Assembly (NCBI RefSeq): GCF_002783505.1
Contig: NZ_PFGL01000070.1
Coordinates: 1 to 64,000 of the forward strand
Origin: Shewanella sp. CG12_big_fil_rev_8_21_14_0_65_47_15
GTDB lineage: Bacteria; Pseudomonadota; Gammaproteobacteria; Enterobacterales; Shewanellaceae
Direction of reading: 5' to 3'
Length of the DNA: 64,000 nt
In this document: one piece after another, positions 8,394-18,300 of the stretch
Numbering within the stretch: position 1 is the first letter of the stretch
Layout: the number at the start of each line of letters is the position of its first letter
The notes under the pieces: model-generated
What the model was told of the DNA's origin: nothing
The model's input: the letters and a program-made list of their open reading frames with translations, nothing else
The model's database searches: none
Program-made: the position numbers and the translations under genes

Positions 8394-9017
8394 TTATTTA
8401 GCAGCTAAAAACTTCACTAATTGTGCGAGTTCTTCTGGGCTATGGGCAGTAGAAGTTAACATATAACGTCCGTTTACGAGCAATGCTGGCACCCCTTTAA
8501 GGCCTGCCAATTCTGCTTGGGAGTCATAATTCATCACAGTAAACTTAGCGTCGACCGCATTCATTGCCGCATCCACATCATCGGCTTTGGCACCCTGTGA
8601 CACGAAAAAGGCTTTAACCTGCTCTGGTCGAGTAAAGGGCTCTCCTTTCTCGTGGATTTGTTTAAAGATGGCTTCATGCACTTGCTGGGTCATTTTCAGC
8701 TTTTGCGCCACATAATAGGCAAGTTGGCTCAATTCCCAAGCGGGGCGACCCGCGCCAACCGGAGTGCGCTCAAAGGCTACCTCTTTATCGAGTAAGGCGA
8801 TCGTCGATACCATTAGCGGTTCTTGTTTATAGCAATGTGGGCAGTTATAGGAGAAAAACTCCCGTAATACAGGTTGTTGCGCTTCGGTTATTCCCGCCAC
8901 TGTGATGTAATCTTTGCCTTCTTCAAAGTTTGCCGCCTGTAGCGCAAAACTGGCACTCAACATTAACCCACACATCAATGCGGCCACAGGTCGAACAACA
9001 TTAAATACACTCATCAT
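8394..9017 (-). CDS. dsbA: periplasmic thiol:disulfide oxidoreductase, DsbA type
   Basis: 207 residues from the chosen start. A signal peptide (hydrophobic 10-26, cleavage after LQA about 28) exports it to the periplasm. Thioredoxin fold with a helical insert; active site CPHC at 59-62 in SYNCPHCYK and the cis-proline loop GVPA. It should introduce disulfides into exported proteins and be reoxidised by DsbB. Two adjacent ATGs (9017, 9014) are possible; an ORF start 45 nt upstream lacks a ribosome-binding site. It lies downstream of the Rossmann-protein gene and ends in a strong terminator. DsbA versus a DsbA paralogue cannot be separated here. Confidence 0.88.
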   Translation of the reverse strand: MMSVFNVVRPVAALMCGLMLSASFALQAANFEEGKDYITVAGITEAQQPVLREFFSYNCPHCYKQEPLMVSTIALLDKEVAFERTPVGAGRPAWELSQLAYYVAQKLKMTQQVHEAIFKQIHEKGEPFTRPEQVKAFFVSQGAKADDVDAAMNAVDAKFTVMNYDSQAELAGLKGVPALLVNGRYMLTSTAHSPEELAQLVKFLAAK

Positions 9018-9118
9018 ACTGTCTCTTTTCGTTGGATTTGTTGTATATAGGGATTGCAACATGTCAAATAAGGCTCTTAAGATAACCTAAAAATTCAGTC
9101 TATATCTTTAACTTTTGT

Positions 9119-9991
9119 TCACTCACATGCCGCGAGCATAGCAAGTGGTGAAGCATATTGGTAACTGAAACCTAAATCGGCCACAATCGCTTCCCCGATA
9201 ATCACCTTGCTGGGCATTGTCAGCTGATTAAACATCGGAGGCACTAGGCCTAAGGATTGGGCGGCAGCTTGATAAAATTCAGCCTTAGTGGAGTGTAAAG
9301 GTGCGCAAAGATTATAGATAGGAGCGATAGTTTTCCCCTGACAACTGGCCGCTAAAATGGTGCTCACGGCCCGTACACAATCGCTTAAATGGACTAAATT
9401 GACCGCCACATTAGCCCCTGGCACATCGGTTTTGCCCGCCAGAAAACGTCCAGGATGACGTTTAGGCCCCACCAATCCTGCAAAACGCAGGATACAGCTA
9501 TTTTTTTGGGCACCAAACAAGGCTTCAGCATCTAACAAGGTTTGGCTATCTAAGGTTTCAGCGACTGCATCGACTTCTGTCATCAGCTTATCTTGGCTTG
9601 GGTACACGCCCGTAGTGCTGATAAACACTATACCTTGATATTGCCAGCCTTGAGTTAATGCGACAAGTTGCTGTAACTCTTGAAGATAAGCCCCGTTGCC
9701 ACGCTTTAATCTGGGCGGAATATTCACCACGAGAAAATCGGTTTGCAATACCCCCTGTAATGCTTGCGCATCGGGTTTAACATCGGCATCTGCACCTAAC
9801 TGCAATTGAAAGGCTTCAATGCCGGCATCTGTGAGCAAAGCAAGTTCATCGATACTACGCTTACAACCTGTCAGCCGATATCCTTCTTCAACCAATTGCT
9901 TTGCCAAGGCAAAACCAAACCAACCGCACCCAACAACGGCGACGCTTTTGGATTTTGCGTCCCGTTGTTGCTCCATATTTGCCATAGTCAT
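9119..9991 (-). CDS. NAD(P)-binding Rossmann / epimerase-like protein
   Basis: 290 residues, an extended-SDR-like protein. The N-terminal dinucleotide motif VAVVGCGWFGFALAKQL (about 17-33) has the GxGxxG-type glycines. Then VVNIPPRLKRG, FISTTGVYP (the S/T region) and LRFAGLVGPKRHPGRFL follow, like members of the YeeZ-type nucleoside-diphosphate-sugar epimerase-related group. The classical catalytic YxxxK is not evident, so it may be a non-epimerase reductase or a binding protein. ATG at 9985 has better spacing to TTGGA than the listed ATG at 9991. Located between the HD-GYP gene and the dsbA-like gene, all minus strand. No substrate can be named. Confidence 0.8.
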   Translation of the reverse strand: MTMANMEQQRDAKSKSVAVVGCGWFGFALAKQLVEEGYRLTGCKRSIDELALLTDAGIEAFQLQLGADADVKPDAQALQGVLQTDFLVVNIPPRLKRGNGAYLQELQQLVALTQGWQYQGIVFISTTGVYPSQDKLMTEVDAVAETLDSQTLLDAEALFGAQKNSCILRFAGLVGPKRHPGRFLAGKTDVPGANVAVNLVHLSDCVRAVSTILAASCQGKTIAPIYNLCAPLHSTKAEFYQAAAQSLGLVPPMFNQLTMPSKVIIGEAIVADLGFSYQYASPLAMLAACE

Positions 9992-10042
9992 TCCAAGGAA
10001 ATCAAAATCAGCGGATAGAATACGGAACTTAACTCATAAGAT

Positions 10043-11248
10043 TCAAGCTTGCAGCGAGCTAAAATAAAAACTAATGCCCTTATCCACCTGCAAAGTGCGG
10101 ATCGCCCCCTCGGTCAACTCCTCCGCCTTAATAGCCTTTTGTACAGTGACGCCTTCATCACTTAAAAAACGCAGCGACGCTTCACTGCCATCCTCCTTAC
10201 AGGCCCACACTTGGGGTTGACTCACATCCTTAGTGGTCATAATGACTTTCGCCACACTGTCGTCCGATAGTTTGACGATAGTCCCGGGGGGATAAATCCC
10301 TAGGATCTTGACCAATACGGCGATTAAAGATTCTGCATGCTTACTCGAGCGATTTTTAAATAAATACCCTAATGCGACTTGAGGAGATGAGGTTTGCTGG
10401 CCACTCAATTGCTGATCATAATCATTTGCTAAGCTCACTATTTGGGTAATGATGGGGATCTTATGACCCGTTAAACCATCGGGGAATCCAGAACCATCAA
10501 TAAATTCATGGTGATGCAAAACGATATGCAACACTTCCTTGGGGAATAATCCGCTGCGGTTGAGCATGTCATAGCCAAAATTTGGGTGCATCTGCAGATA
10601 ATTAGCTTCATGGGCAGTCAAAGCACCGCGCTTTCGGCGAATAATGTCGGGGACTTTAAGCTTACCAATGTCGTGAAATAAACTCCCAAGGGCAATATCC
10701 CGCAGTTCCCTAGGCGTAAGATCCAGTGCATGGCCTATCATCATCGCCAGCACAGCCACAGAAACCCCGTGCTGAGTCACACTGACATCCTTTTCATCCA
10801 TGCCCACTAAGGTGAGAAAGGGTTTTTCCACTTCCTGCAGATGACCCAAGAGATCTTCGACAAGTGCGGCCGATAAACGATAAGCCCCCTCGGGATCGCT
10901 AACAATTTTACTAAACACATTACGGCACTGATTAACGTCTTCTAAAAAACGCTTCTGACTTAGGCGCATTGCCCTACGGGTATCGGCCTTAAGATCCCGC
11001 TCAGGAGGAGCCTTTGCAACTTCTTCAATATCTTCCTCTTCATCCAAGGTTTGAACATCCCCGAGATCCTCGGAAATAAGGAAAACATAGGGCACGCCTA
11101 AGCCACGGATCATTTCAATTTGAGCGGCACTGCTGATATCGACACGATTAAATAAAAAAGGGTGATTCGTCCATGACAAAGGCAACTTGACTCTCATGCC
11201 AAGTTGAAGTTCGGATAATAATAGTTTGCGTTGTTCTGCTTTTGCCAC
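10043..11248 (-). CDS. HD-GYP domain protein (probable c-di-GMP phosphodiesterase)
   Basis: 401 residues. N-terminal DUF3391 domain (about 8-140), then an HD-GYP domain: HD at 192-193 in FHDIGKLKVPD, HHHE near 245-248, and DGSGFPDGL at 251-259, where the usual GYP is GFP. All metal-binding His/Asp positions I can check are present, so hydrolysis of c-di-GMP to GMP is likely. Cytoplasmic, no membrane segment. It starts at GTG: AAAGGAG sits 8 nt upstream. It may share a transcript with the two genes after it (gap 51 nt). Confidence 0.88.
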   Translation of the reverse strand: MAKAEQRKLLLSELQLGMRVKLPLSWTNHPFLFNRVDISSAAQIEMIRGLGVPYVFLISEDLGDVQTLDEEEDIEEVAKAPPERDLKADTRRAMRLSQKRFLEDVNQCRNVFSKIVSDPEGAYRLSAALVEDLLGHLQEVEKPFLTLVGMDEKDVSVTQHGVSVAVLAMMIGHALDLTPRELRDIALGSLFHDIGKLKVPDIIRRKRGALTAHEANYLQMHPNFGYDMLNRSGLFPKEVLHIVLHHHEFIDGSGFPDGLTGHKIPIITQIVSLANDYDQQLSGQQTSSPQVALGYLFKNRSSKHAESLIAVLVKILGIYPPGTIVKLSDDSVAKVIMTTKDVSQPQVWACKEDGSEASLRFLSDEGVTVQKAIKAEELTEGAIRTLQVDKGISFYFSSLQA

Positions 11249-11484
11249 GCAGTATGACTCCTTTCAAATGCACAGAAGAAAAATGGACTATCTGTCCATT
11301 AATTCGAGGCACCTTTAAGCTAAGTACATATAACTATAGATGATTCCAAGAAATCAGTAAGCTATAAGTCAAAAAATGCTTATCAAACTGAGGGATTGCA
11401 CACATAAATCTCACGGTTTCGAGCGGAAATCTGATAAATACCAAAAATAACAATAAGATAATTTACGTTCATTTGATTTTGAGC

Positions 11485-11964
11485 CTAGGCTTCCTTTGGC
11501 CAGTCGGCAAGATAATAGCCTAGCCGCTTCGATTTAAGCACATATAAACTGGACCAAAACAGCACTAAAGCATCGAGTGCTAGACTCCAGTGGAACAAGA
11601 ATTGTCCATGGCTCAATCGCTGGCCTAATAGCAGGGCATCCACCAACAGGAGTAACCATAATCCCCATTTTAAGTGCACAAAAAGCAGTCTTGCCCATAA
11701 TGGTGAACGTCGACGTTCGGCAATCACCACAAAATAGAGCAACACGGCGCCAAGACCCGCGGCGAGTGACAGTAAAAAATCGGATTTTTCAGGATAGAAA
11801 ATGCGCACCAATTCAGCCCTATCATTTGCTTGAGTTAACGAGGCAATAAAAATACACCAGCCGCGGGCTAAAAATGCCAAAAGCGCGTACAAAAAAATAG
11901 GTGGCTTGATATGGCCTTTATCATCGAGCCAAGTGATGTGACTGAAATTCAAATAGGTTTCCAT
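11485..11964 (-). CDS. DUF2919 family inner-membrane protein (YfeZ-like)
   Basis: 159 residues with four hydrophobic segments (about 22-44, 64-84, 90-113 and 123-145) separated by basic loops such as IAERRRSPLW and KSKRLGYY. It resembles DUF2919/YfeZ, whose function is unknown. It lies alone on the minus strand between the HD-GYP gene and ligA, with gaps of about 180-240 nt on each side, so is probably monocistronic. Identification rests on remembered family pattern. Confidence 0.65.
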   Translation of the reverse strand: METYLNFSHITWLDDKGHIKPPIFLYALLAFLARGWCIFIASLTQANDRAELVRIFYPEKSDFLLSLAAGLGAVLLYFVVIAERRRSPLWARLLFVHLKWGLWLLLLVDALLLGQRLSHGQFLFHWSLALDALVLFWSSLYVLKSKRLGYYLADWPKEA

Positions 11965-12146
11965 TAAGAAGAAGCTAAAGCAACATGTCTACTAAATGGT
12001 GCCTATTCAGTTAATTTCAATGGCGGCCTGCAATAAATGCCTTAGCTCCATAGAGGTATCTTCGTCAGATCGCTGCGGAATGTGCGATGGCACAAATATG
12101 CCTTATAGGACTTATTTGTGCTCAAATTTCATCACACTCAGAACAC

Positions 12147-14210
12147 TTAACTCTTTGCAGCCAAAAGGGCTAGTAGTTCTGCCTCATCGACCACTTTCAC
12201 ACCGAGTTCCTGTGCCTTGGCCAATTTTGACCCCGCCGCCTCACCCGCCACTAAACAATCGGTATTTTTTGAGACACTGCCAGCGACTTTGGCCCCCAGC
12301 GCTTGTAGCTGCGCCTTGGCATCGTTGCGATTAAGCTGGTTTAGGGTACCCGTTAATACCCAAGTTTGGCCTTTTAGGGGTTGTGCATCCGCGCTTGGGG
12401 CTTCGATGGCAGGCCAATGGACTCCGGCTGCGACTAAGGCATCGATCACCTCAAGGTTATGGGGCTGGGCAAAAAAGTGCGCCACATGTTGGGCAACGAC
12501 GACGCCAACGTCTTCCACTTCAGTTAACTGCTCCACAGTGGCGCAGCGCAGCGCATCTAAACTGGTGAAGTGGGCCGCAAGATTCGCCGCCGTCGCCTCA
12601 CCGACTTCACGGATCCCCAATGCATATAAGAAACGCGCTAGGGTCGTGGTTTTAGCCGCTTCAATCGCTGCCGCTAAATTGGTTGCCGACTTCATACCCA
12701 TACGGTCGAGCATAGTCATCATAGAAGCGGTGAGCTTAAACAGATCCGCAGGACTTTGAACTAACTCTTTATCAATCAATTGCTCGACGACTTTATCGCC
12801 CATGCCATCGATATCTAACGCCTTGCGAGAGGCAAAATGCTTAATCGCTTCCTTACGCTGCGCCTCACAGAACAAACCGCCGCTGCAGCGAGCAACGGCC
12901 TCACCTTCCAGACGTTCGACTAAACTGCCACACACGGGGCAATTGTGAGGAAATTCAATTTCTTTAGCATTTTCAGGGCGTCTTTCAGGGACTATGGCCA
13001 CTATCTGGGGGATCACATCACCGGCGCGGCGGATAATCACAGTGTCACCGATTTTAATCCCGAGACGCTCGATTTCATCGGCATTATGCAGCGTGGCATT
13101 AGAGACGGTCACACCGCCCACAAACACCGGCTTTAAGCGTGCCACGGGCGTGACAGCCCCCGTGCGGCCCACTTGAAAATCAACCCCTTCGAGTAGGGTC
13201 ATTTCTTCTTGTGCGGGGAATTTATAGGCAATCGCCCAGCGGGGGGATTTGGCCACAAAACCTAAACTTTGCTGCTGGGCAATGTCGTTAACCTTCATCA
13301 CTACGCCATCGATTTCAAAGGCTAAATCGCCGCGACGAGTAAGAATGTCTTTATAGTGGTCATAGACTTGGCTTAATTCAGCGCAGACTTTGATTTCACT
13401 GCTGACGGGCAAGCCCCACGACTTAAGCTGCTGTAACTGCTCGAAATGAGTTTTAGCTAACGGGTGAGAATCCGGCTCAACGACGCCCAATGCATAGGCA
13501 TAAAAGGCCAGTGAGCGAGAGGCGGTAATTTTACTGTCGAGTTGGCGTAGGCTGCCTGCTGCAGCGTTACGTGGATTGACAAACAGCTTTTCATCCTTTG
13601 CACGAGCGCGTTCGTTAAGCGCTTCAAAGGCCGCTTTAGGCATAAAGGCTTCACCACGCACTTCAACCAGTTCAGGGAAATCATGGCCACGCAATTTAAG
13701 TGGAATCGCTCTAATTGTCTTGACGTTTTCGGTGATATCTTCGCCCGTGGTGCCATCACCACGGGTCGCAGCACGTTCGAGCACCCCATGACGATATAAA
13801 ATGCTCACCGCAAGACCATCGAGTTTAGGCTCACAGCAAAAACTCACCTCACCCACTTTATCGGTGACACGCCTATGGAAAGCACTAAAATCCGCTTCAT
13901 CGAAGGCATTATCGAGACTCAGCATAGGTTTGAGGTGGGTGATTTGCTCAAATTTAGCCAGCGCCATTCCCCCGACACGCTGGGTCGGCGAATCGGCAGC
14001 AATATGCTCGGGAAACTGCGCCTCTAGCTTAAGCAAATGCTGCATCAACCTGTCGTACTCGGAATCCGTAATGCTCGGCGCATCATCCACATAGTAACGA
14101 ATATTATGTTCGTTCAGCGATTGGCTGAGGGCCTGCATCACCTGCGGCGCATTTTCGAGTGATATATCGGCAGAAAGGAGTTTATCGAGTTGAATGTCTT
14201 GCATATTCAT
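12147..14210 (-). CDS. ligA: NAD+-dependent DNA ligase LigA
   Basis: 687 residues, the size of E. coli LigA (671). Domains in order: Ia and adenylation domain with the AMP-accepting lysine K129 in CEPKLDGLAVS, OB fold (VGRTGAVTPVARLKPV), four-cysteine zinc site (CPVCGS...CSGGLFC), helix-hairpin-helix repeats, and C-terminal BRCT (LKGQTWVLTGTLNQLNR). It seals nicks with NAD+ in replication and repair and is essential. It follows zipA, but a strong hairpin lies between them, so ligA probably depends partly on its own promoter or on read-through. Confidence 0.98.
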   Translation of the reverse strand: MNMQDIQLDKLLSADISLENAPQVMQALSQSLNEHNIRYYVDDAPSITDSEYDRLMQHLLKLEAQFPEHIAADSPTQRVGGMALAKFEQITHLKPMLSLDNAFDEADFSAFHRRVTDKVGEVSFCCEPKLDGLAVSILYRHGVLERAATRGDGTTGEDITENVKTIRAIPLKLRGHDFPELVEVRGEAFMPKAAFEALNERARAKDEKLFVNPRNAAAGSLRQLDSKITASRSLAFYAYALGVVEPDSHPLAKTHFEQLQQLKSWGLPVSSEIKVCAELSQVYDHYKDILTRRGDLAFEIDGVVMKVNDIAQQQSLGFVAKSPRWAIAYKFPAQEEMTLLEGVDFQVGRTGAVTPVARLKPVFVGGVTVSNATLHNADEIERLGIKIGDTVIIRRAGDVIPQIVAIVPERRPENAKEIEFPHNCPVCGSLVERLEGEAVARCSGGLFCEAQRKEAIKHFASRKALDIDGMGDKVVEQLIDKELVQSPADLFKLTASMMTMLDRMGMKSATNLAAAIEAAKTTTLARFLYALGIREVGEATAANLAAHFTSLDALRCATVEQLTEVEDVGVVVAQHVAHFFAQPHNLEVIDALVAAGVHWPAIEAPSADAQPLKGQTWVLTGTLNQLNRNDAKAQLQALGAKVAGSVSKNTDCLVAGEAAGSKLAKAQELGVKVVDEAELLALLAAKS

Positions 14211-14238
14211 TATCCAGAATTCTTTAGATCACAAAAAC

Positions 14239-14261
14239 TGAGGCCGCAATTAGCGGCCTCA
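14239..14261 (-). terminator. hairpin between zipA and ligA
   Basis: Perfect 9-bp GC-rich stem TGAGGCCGC (14239-14247) / GCGGCCTCA (14253-14261), loop AATTA, then GTTTTTGT on the minus strand. It should end or attenuate smc-zipA transcription before ligA. Confidence 0.75.
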
Positions 14262-14294
14262 TCAATGTATACACCGCCAAGTTATGGCGTCGGC

Positions 14295-15344
14295 TTAAGC
14301 GTTAGCGCGAATACGGTGCAAATAGTCTTGTTTAGTAAACTCGCCCCAGGGTTGACGTTGACCATCGAGTACGACCGCATCAATATCATCCGCGAGCTGG
14401 CGCGCCGAGTTGAGCATGATGGAGAAATTCATTAAGGCATCGCCATAGCAAGGTAGTGTCATAAAAAACACCACGCCTTGGGTGCTAAATTGCTCCATAT
14501 TATCGGGGTCGAACACCCCAGGCTTTAACATGTTTGCAATTGAAAACAACACCTTACCATTTCCAGCATTGTCCACATGGCGGTGAAAAATATTCATATC
14601 GCCATATTTAAAGTTTAAGGTTAAAAAGCAAGGCAGCAGTTCAGCGCCATTAAGTTGCTGCCCTTCTTTGGCAACCACGTGCAGAACCAACACATCACGG
14701 GGCTCACCTAAACCTTCTTCTACGGCTTCTTCGACATCTTCGTCTTGCATCTCTTCTTGATAGCCGTCTTCATCATCAAACAATGCGGTTTGAGTCGGCA
14801 CTGTGGCATGGGCTCTTTGCGCTTCTTCTGCCGCTTTTTGGGCAACTATAGCGGCATGGGATTGCCCCATATGCGCAGAGTGCCCCGAGAGTATTGGCTC
14901 TTGACGCGAAGCCTTAGGGCCACGGTGCTGCTCTTTTGCTGTCGGCGACTGCAGACTAAAATCCGGTTGTTGCAGAGTAGGCTCTTGCTTAATGTCTGGC
15001 TTAATCTCTAACTTAACATCTGGATTCAGGTCTTGTTTAAACAGCGGCTTAGATTCTACTTTGACATCTTGTTTTAAATAGGGGTTAATCGCGGGCGTAT
15101 CCTGGCTGGTTTCCCCCGCCTTACGCACACGTACGGCGCCAATCCCATCGGCATCAAAGCCATCGGCATCGACCCGCTTAGGCGCGCCCTCGCCTCTGTC
15201 AGCCTGTTTCTTATAAAAATTGCCCATTGGACTATCTTTTAATGACTTAGGTTGTTGTCTTCTGATAGACCAAAATCCATGCACCAGCACAGCAACTATG
15301 GCTATGGCGCCTAAAACAAACAGAACTAGTTGCAAATCTTCCAT
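14295..15344 (-). CDS. zipA: cell-division protein ZipA
   Basis: 349 residues: one N-terminal membrane anchor (about 6-25, VLFVLGAIAIVAVLVHGFW), a long charged, Pro/Gln-rich linker (about 40-200) with a run of Lys-Pro-Asp-Val-like repeats, and the globular FtsZ-binding domain (about 210-345; VLVLHVVAKEGQQLNGAELLPC start). It tethers FtsZ to the inner membrane at the division site. It begins 23 nt after the smc stop, so the two are co-transcribed. The linker is low complexity and varies between species. Confidence 0.95.
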   Translation of the reverse strand: MEDLQLVLFVLGAIAIVAVLVHGFWSIRRQQPKSLKDSPMGNFYKKQADRGEGAPKRVDADGFDADGIGAVRVRKAGETSQDTPAINPYLKQDVKVESKPLFKQDLNPDVKLEIKPDIKQEPTLQQPDFSLQSPTAKEQHRGPKASRQEPILSGHSAHMGQSHAAIVAQKAAEEAQRAHATVPTQTALFDDEDGYQEEMQDEDVEEAVEEGLGEPRDVLVLHVVAKEGQQLNGAELLPCFLTLNFKYGDMNIFHRHVDNAGNGKVLFSIANMLKPGVFDPDNMEQFSTQGVVFFMTLPCYGDALMNFSIMLNSARQLADDIDAVVLDGQRQPWGEFTKQDYLHRIRANA

Positions 15345-15367
15345 TGGTTACCCTGTCTTTCTTCTAG

Positions 15368-18300
15368 TTATCCAGCGTCAGCCATCGCCACCGCTTGCTC
15401 TAAATCTACCGCGACTATACGGGATACACCCGGCTCGTGCATAGTCACGCCTATAAGTTGATCAGCCATCTCCATGGTTATTTTGTTATGGCTAATATAT
15501 ATAAACTGTACGCTTTGCGACATTTCTTTAAGTAATCGACAGAAACGTTCCACGTTGGCATCATCTAACGGTGCATCCACTTCATCTAACATACAGAAGG
15601 GTGCGGGATTCAGCCTAAAAATAGCGAATACCAATGATAAAGCGGTTAAGGCTTTTTCACCACCCGAAAGAAGATGGATTGTGCTGTTCTTCTTACCCGG
15701 TGGCTGGGCCATAATAGTGACGCCCGTTTCCAGCAAATCATCCTCCGTCAGTGCTAAATAAGCCCGTCCGCCCCCAAATACCTTCGGAAATAAGCGCCCA
15801 AGATCTTCGTTCACCGTATCAAACGTAGTCTTAAAGCGTGTACGGGTTTCCTTATCTATCTTACGGATCGCCTCTTCTAAGGTGGCGAGCCCTTTATTTA
15901 AATCGTCATCTTGATGATCCAGATACGATTTTCGCTCACTTTGCTGTTCAAATTCTTCGATCGCGGCGAGGTTAATCGCTCCTAAGCGGATGATTTTTTG
16001 CCGTATTTGATCTAAATCACTCTGCCACTTATCGGGAGTGCCTGCTGCGGGCAAGGTATCGATAATCTGTGACAGGACAATTTTTTGTTCCTGCAGTGCC
16101 TCTAATTGACTTTCTGCTTGGCCTTTTAATCCTTCACGACGTAACTTTAACGTGCTCAGGCTTTGAGTCAAGCCCTCAAGCTTACCAAGCTCTTGTTTTT
16201 GCTTTAATCCTATACGGTTTAATGCCTCTGAAAGCGTACTTTGCTCCGTTCGTACAATTTTAAGGCCCTGTTGCTGCTGTTGTTGTTGATTAAGCAACTC
16301 GGCTAATTGCGCGCTCAATAACCCACTATTTTGCAACCCACTCTGTTCTAAAACGCTGGCAAGCTGGGCTGACAACATTTCTCGAGACTGGACTAGTTCA
16401 CTGACACGGATTTGCTGTAGCTGAATTTGCTCGCTGCTGACGGCAATTCGCATCGTCACCGACTGCAAGCTAGCCCTAAGGGTCGATAACTGCCGTTCAA
16501 CCTCAGTGATCCGAGCCTTTAATGCTTGATGGCGCACTAAATCCGCCTGGGCGTCCTGACTCAGTTGTTGCTGCTTTTCTAGGCTCGACTGCAGGCTCTC
16601 CTCAAGTTCGACCTCTTGCTCTTCAAGCAAGTTAAATTGCGCAGTTAAGGTGAACATCTCAGTCGCACTGAGTGACAAAGCTTGTTCAAGCTGAGTGCGT
16701 TTCGCGGCGGATAACTGCGCCTGCTCAGTTGCATTCGCCAATTGCACCTGTTGAGTTGTCTGCTCTAGCTGCAGTTGGTGTAACTTCTGCACCCCAGAGG
16801 TCAACTGTTGCCTCGCTTGATTTAAGTTAACTGTACATTCAGCTAACTGAGTTTGCAGCAGGGCAAGTTTGCTCTCCCACTCACGGATACCTTCGGCTAA
16901 TTGCCCCTGCTCTTTACTGAGCTGTACTAGGGACTCGGCGTTATCTTGTTTAGCAATTAAAAAACCTTGGCCCAATAAATAGCCATCGGCGGTGACAATA
17001 CGTTCATTGTCCTTAAGGTGAGGCAACATCAGTCTGGCGGATGGCAGATCCTGAGCCCATTTAAGCCCGGATAACCAAGGGGTAAGATTAACATTGGATT
17101 GAAATCTGGCCTGGTATTCGGCATTTAGCCCTATTGCTGCAGGCGGTATGGCAAAGGGCTGAAAACCAATTTCAGTCTCAAGTACCCCGACGGGTAAGTT
17201 CAAAAGGCCATTGAGGGCAAGTTCTGCGGCCGTTTCCCAGCCATTTTCAACGGTTAAACTTTGCCATAGCTGCGGTTTATCCGTGAGCTGTTCTTGTTTT
17301 GCCAGCCACTGCTCGACCAACTCAAAACGGGCTCGCATTGATGTAAGCGCTTGGGAAATTCGCTCAAAATCGATTCGAACTTGATCTAACTCTGCAGTCT
17401 TAATGCTGACTTGATGCTCAAGCTGATGATTGACTTCCACTTGCTCGGCGAGCGTGAGCGTGATTACCGCAACCGCTTGGCTAAGGGGTGTGAGTCTATC
17501 CTCCTGCTCAAGTTGAGTCAGTGTGATTAGCTCAGTCTGTTGCTCACGACTCTGTTGCTGCTTATGCTCCAACAATTGCTGCTGATGTGTAAGCTTGCTG
17601 CGACTCAGCTCAAGCTGTAATTGATGCTTTGCAACCAACGCCGTTTGCTGGCGTAAGCTTTCAGTCTGTTGTTCGTTACGCTCGACACTCATTGCCCACT
17701 GACATTGCAGCTCATCCAGCATTTCTTGCTGTTCTTCATGCTGGGGTGCCAGTTGGGATAACTCTAACTCCAATGCCCTGAGGTTGGTTTGATAGCCTTC
17801 GAGTTTATCCGTATGTTGCTGGATCTGATCCTTAACCTGGATTAACTGCGTCTCAAGCTGGGCATCGCGTTGTTTTTGGCTCTGTAATTGCTGCTCTAAC
17901 TTGGCGATTTCGGTGCCCGTCAGATAATAGGCCTCGACCGCACGCTGCTCCTGTTCCGCCAACTGAGCGAGTTGTACTTGTAATTCAGTGGATTGTAACT
18001 CATCGGTTTGCGCAAGCGACTGCGCCGCGGCTTGTTGCACTTCGATGGCGCTGATTTGCTCAGACAGGTTTGCCATCTGGGCTTGCAACTCTTGATAACG
18101 CATCACAAGGAGTTCGGCGTGGGTCTTGCGCTCGGCCTGCTTTAACTCTCGGTATTGTTTGGCGGCCTTGGCTTGCTGGGCAAGCTTATCTAACTGTTTG
18201 CCTAACTCGCTACGAATATCCCCCAAACGTTCGAGGTTTTCACGGGTATGCCGAATGCGATTCTCGGTTTCACGGCGGCGCTCTTTATAGCGGGAGATCC

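Noticed and set aside
13457..13789. Long minus- and plus-strand frames inside ligA, smc, ybbP and pta
   Set aside because: All are shadows in other frames of strongly identified genes.
16270..16300. Microsatellite-like GTT/CTG run in smc
   Set aside because: It encodes a short poly-Gln stretch in the SMC coiled coil and needs no other explanation.
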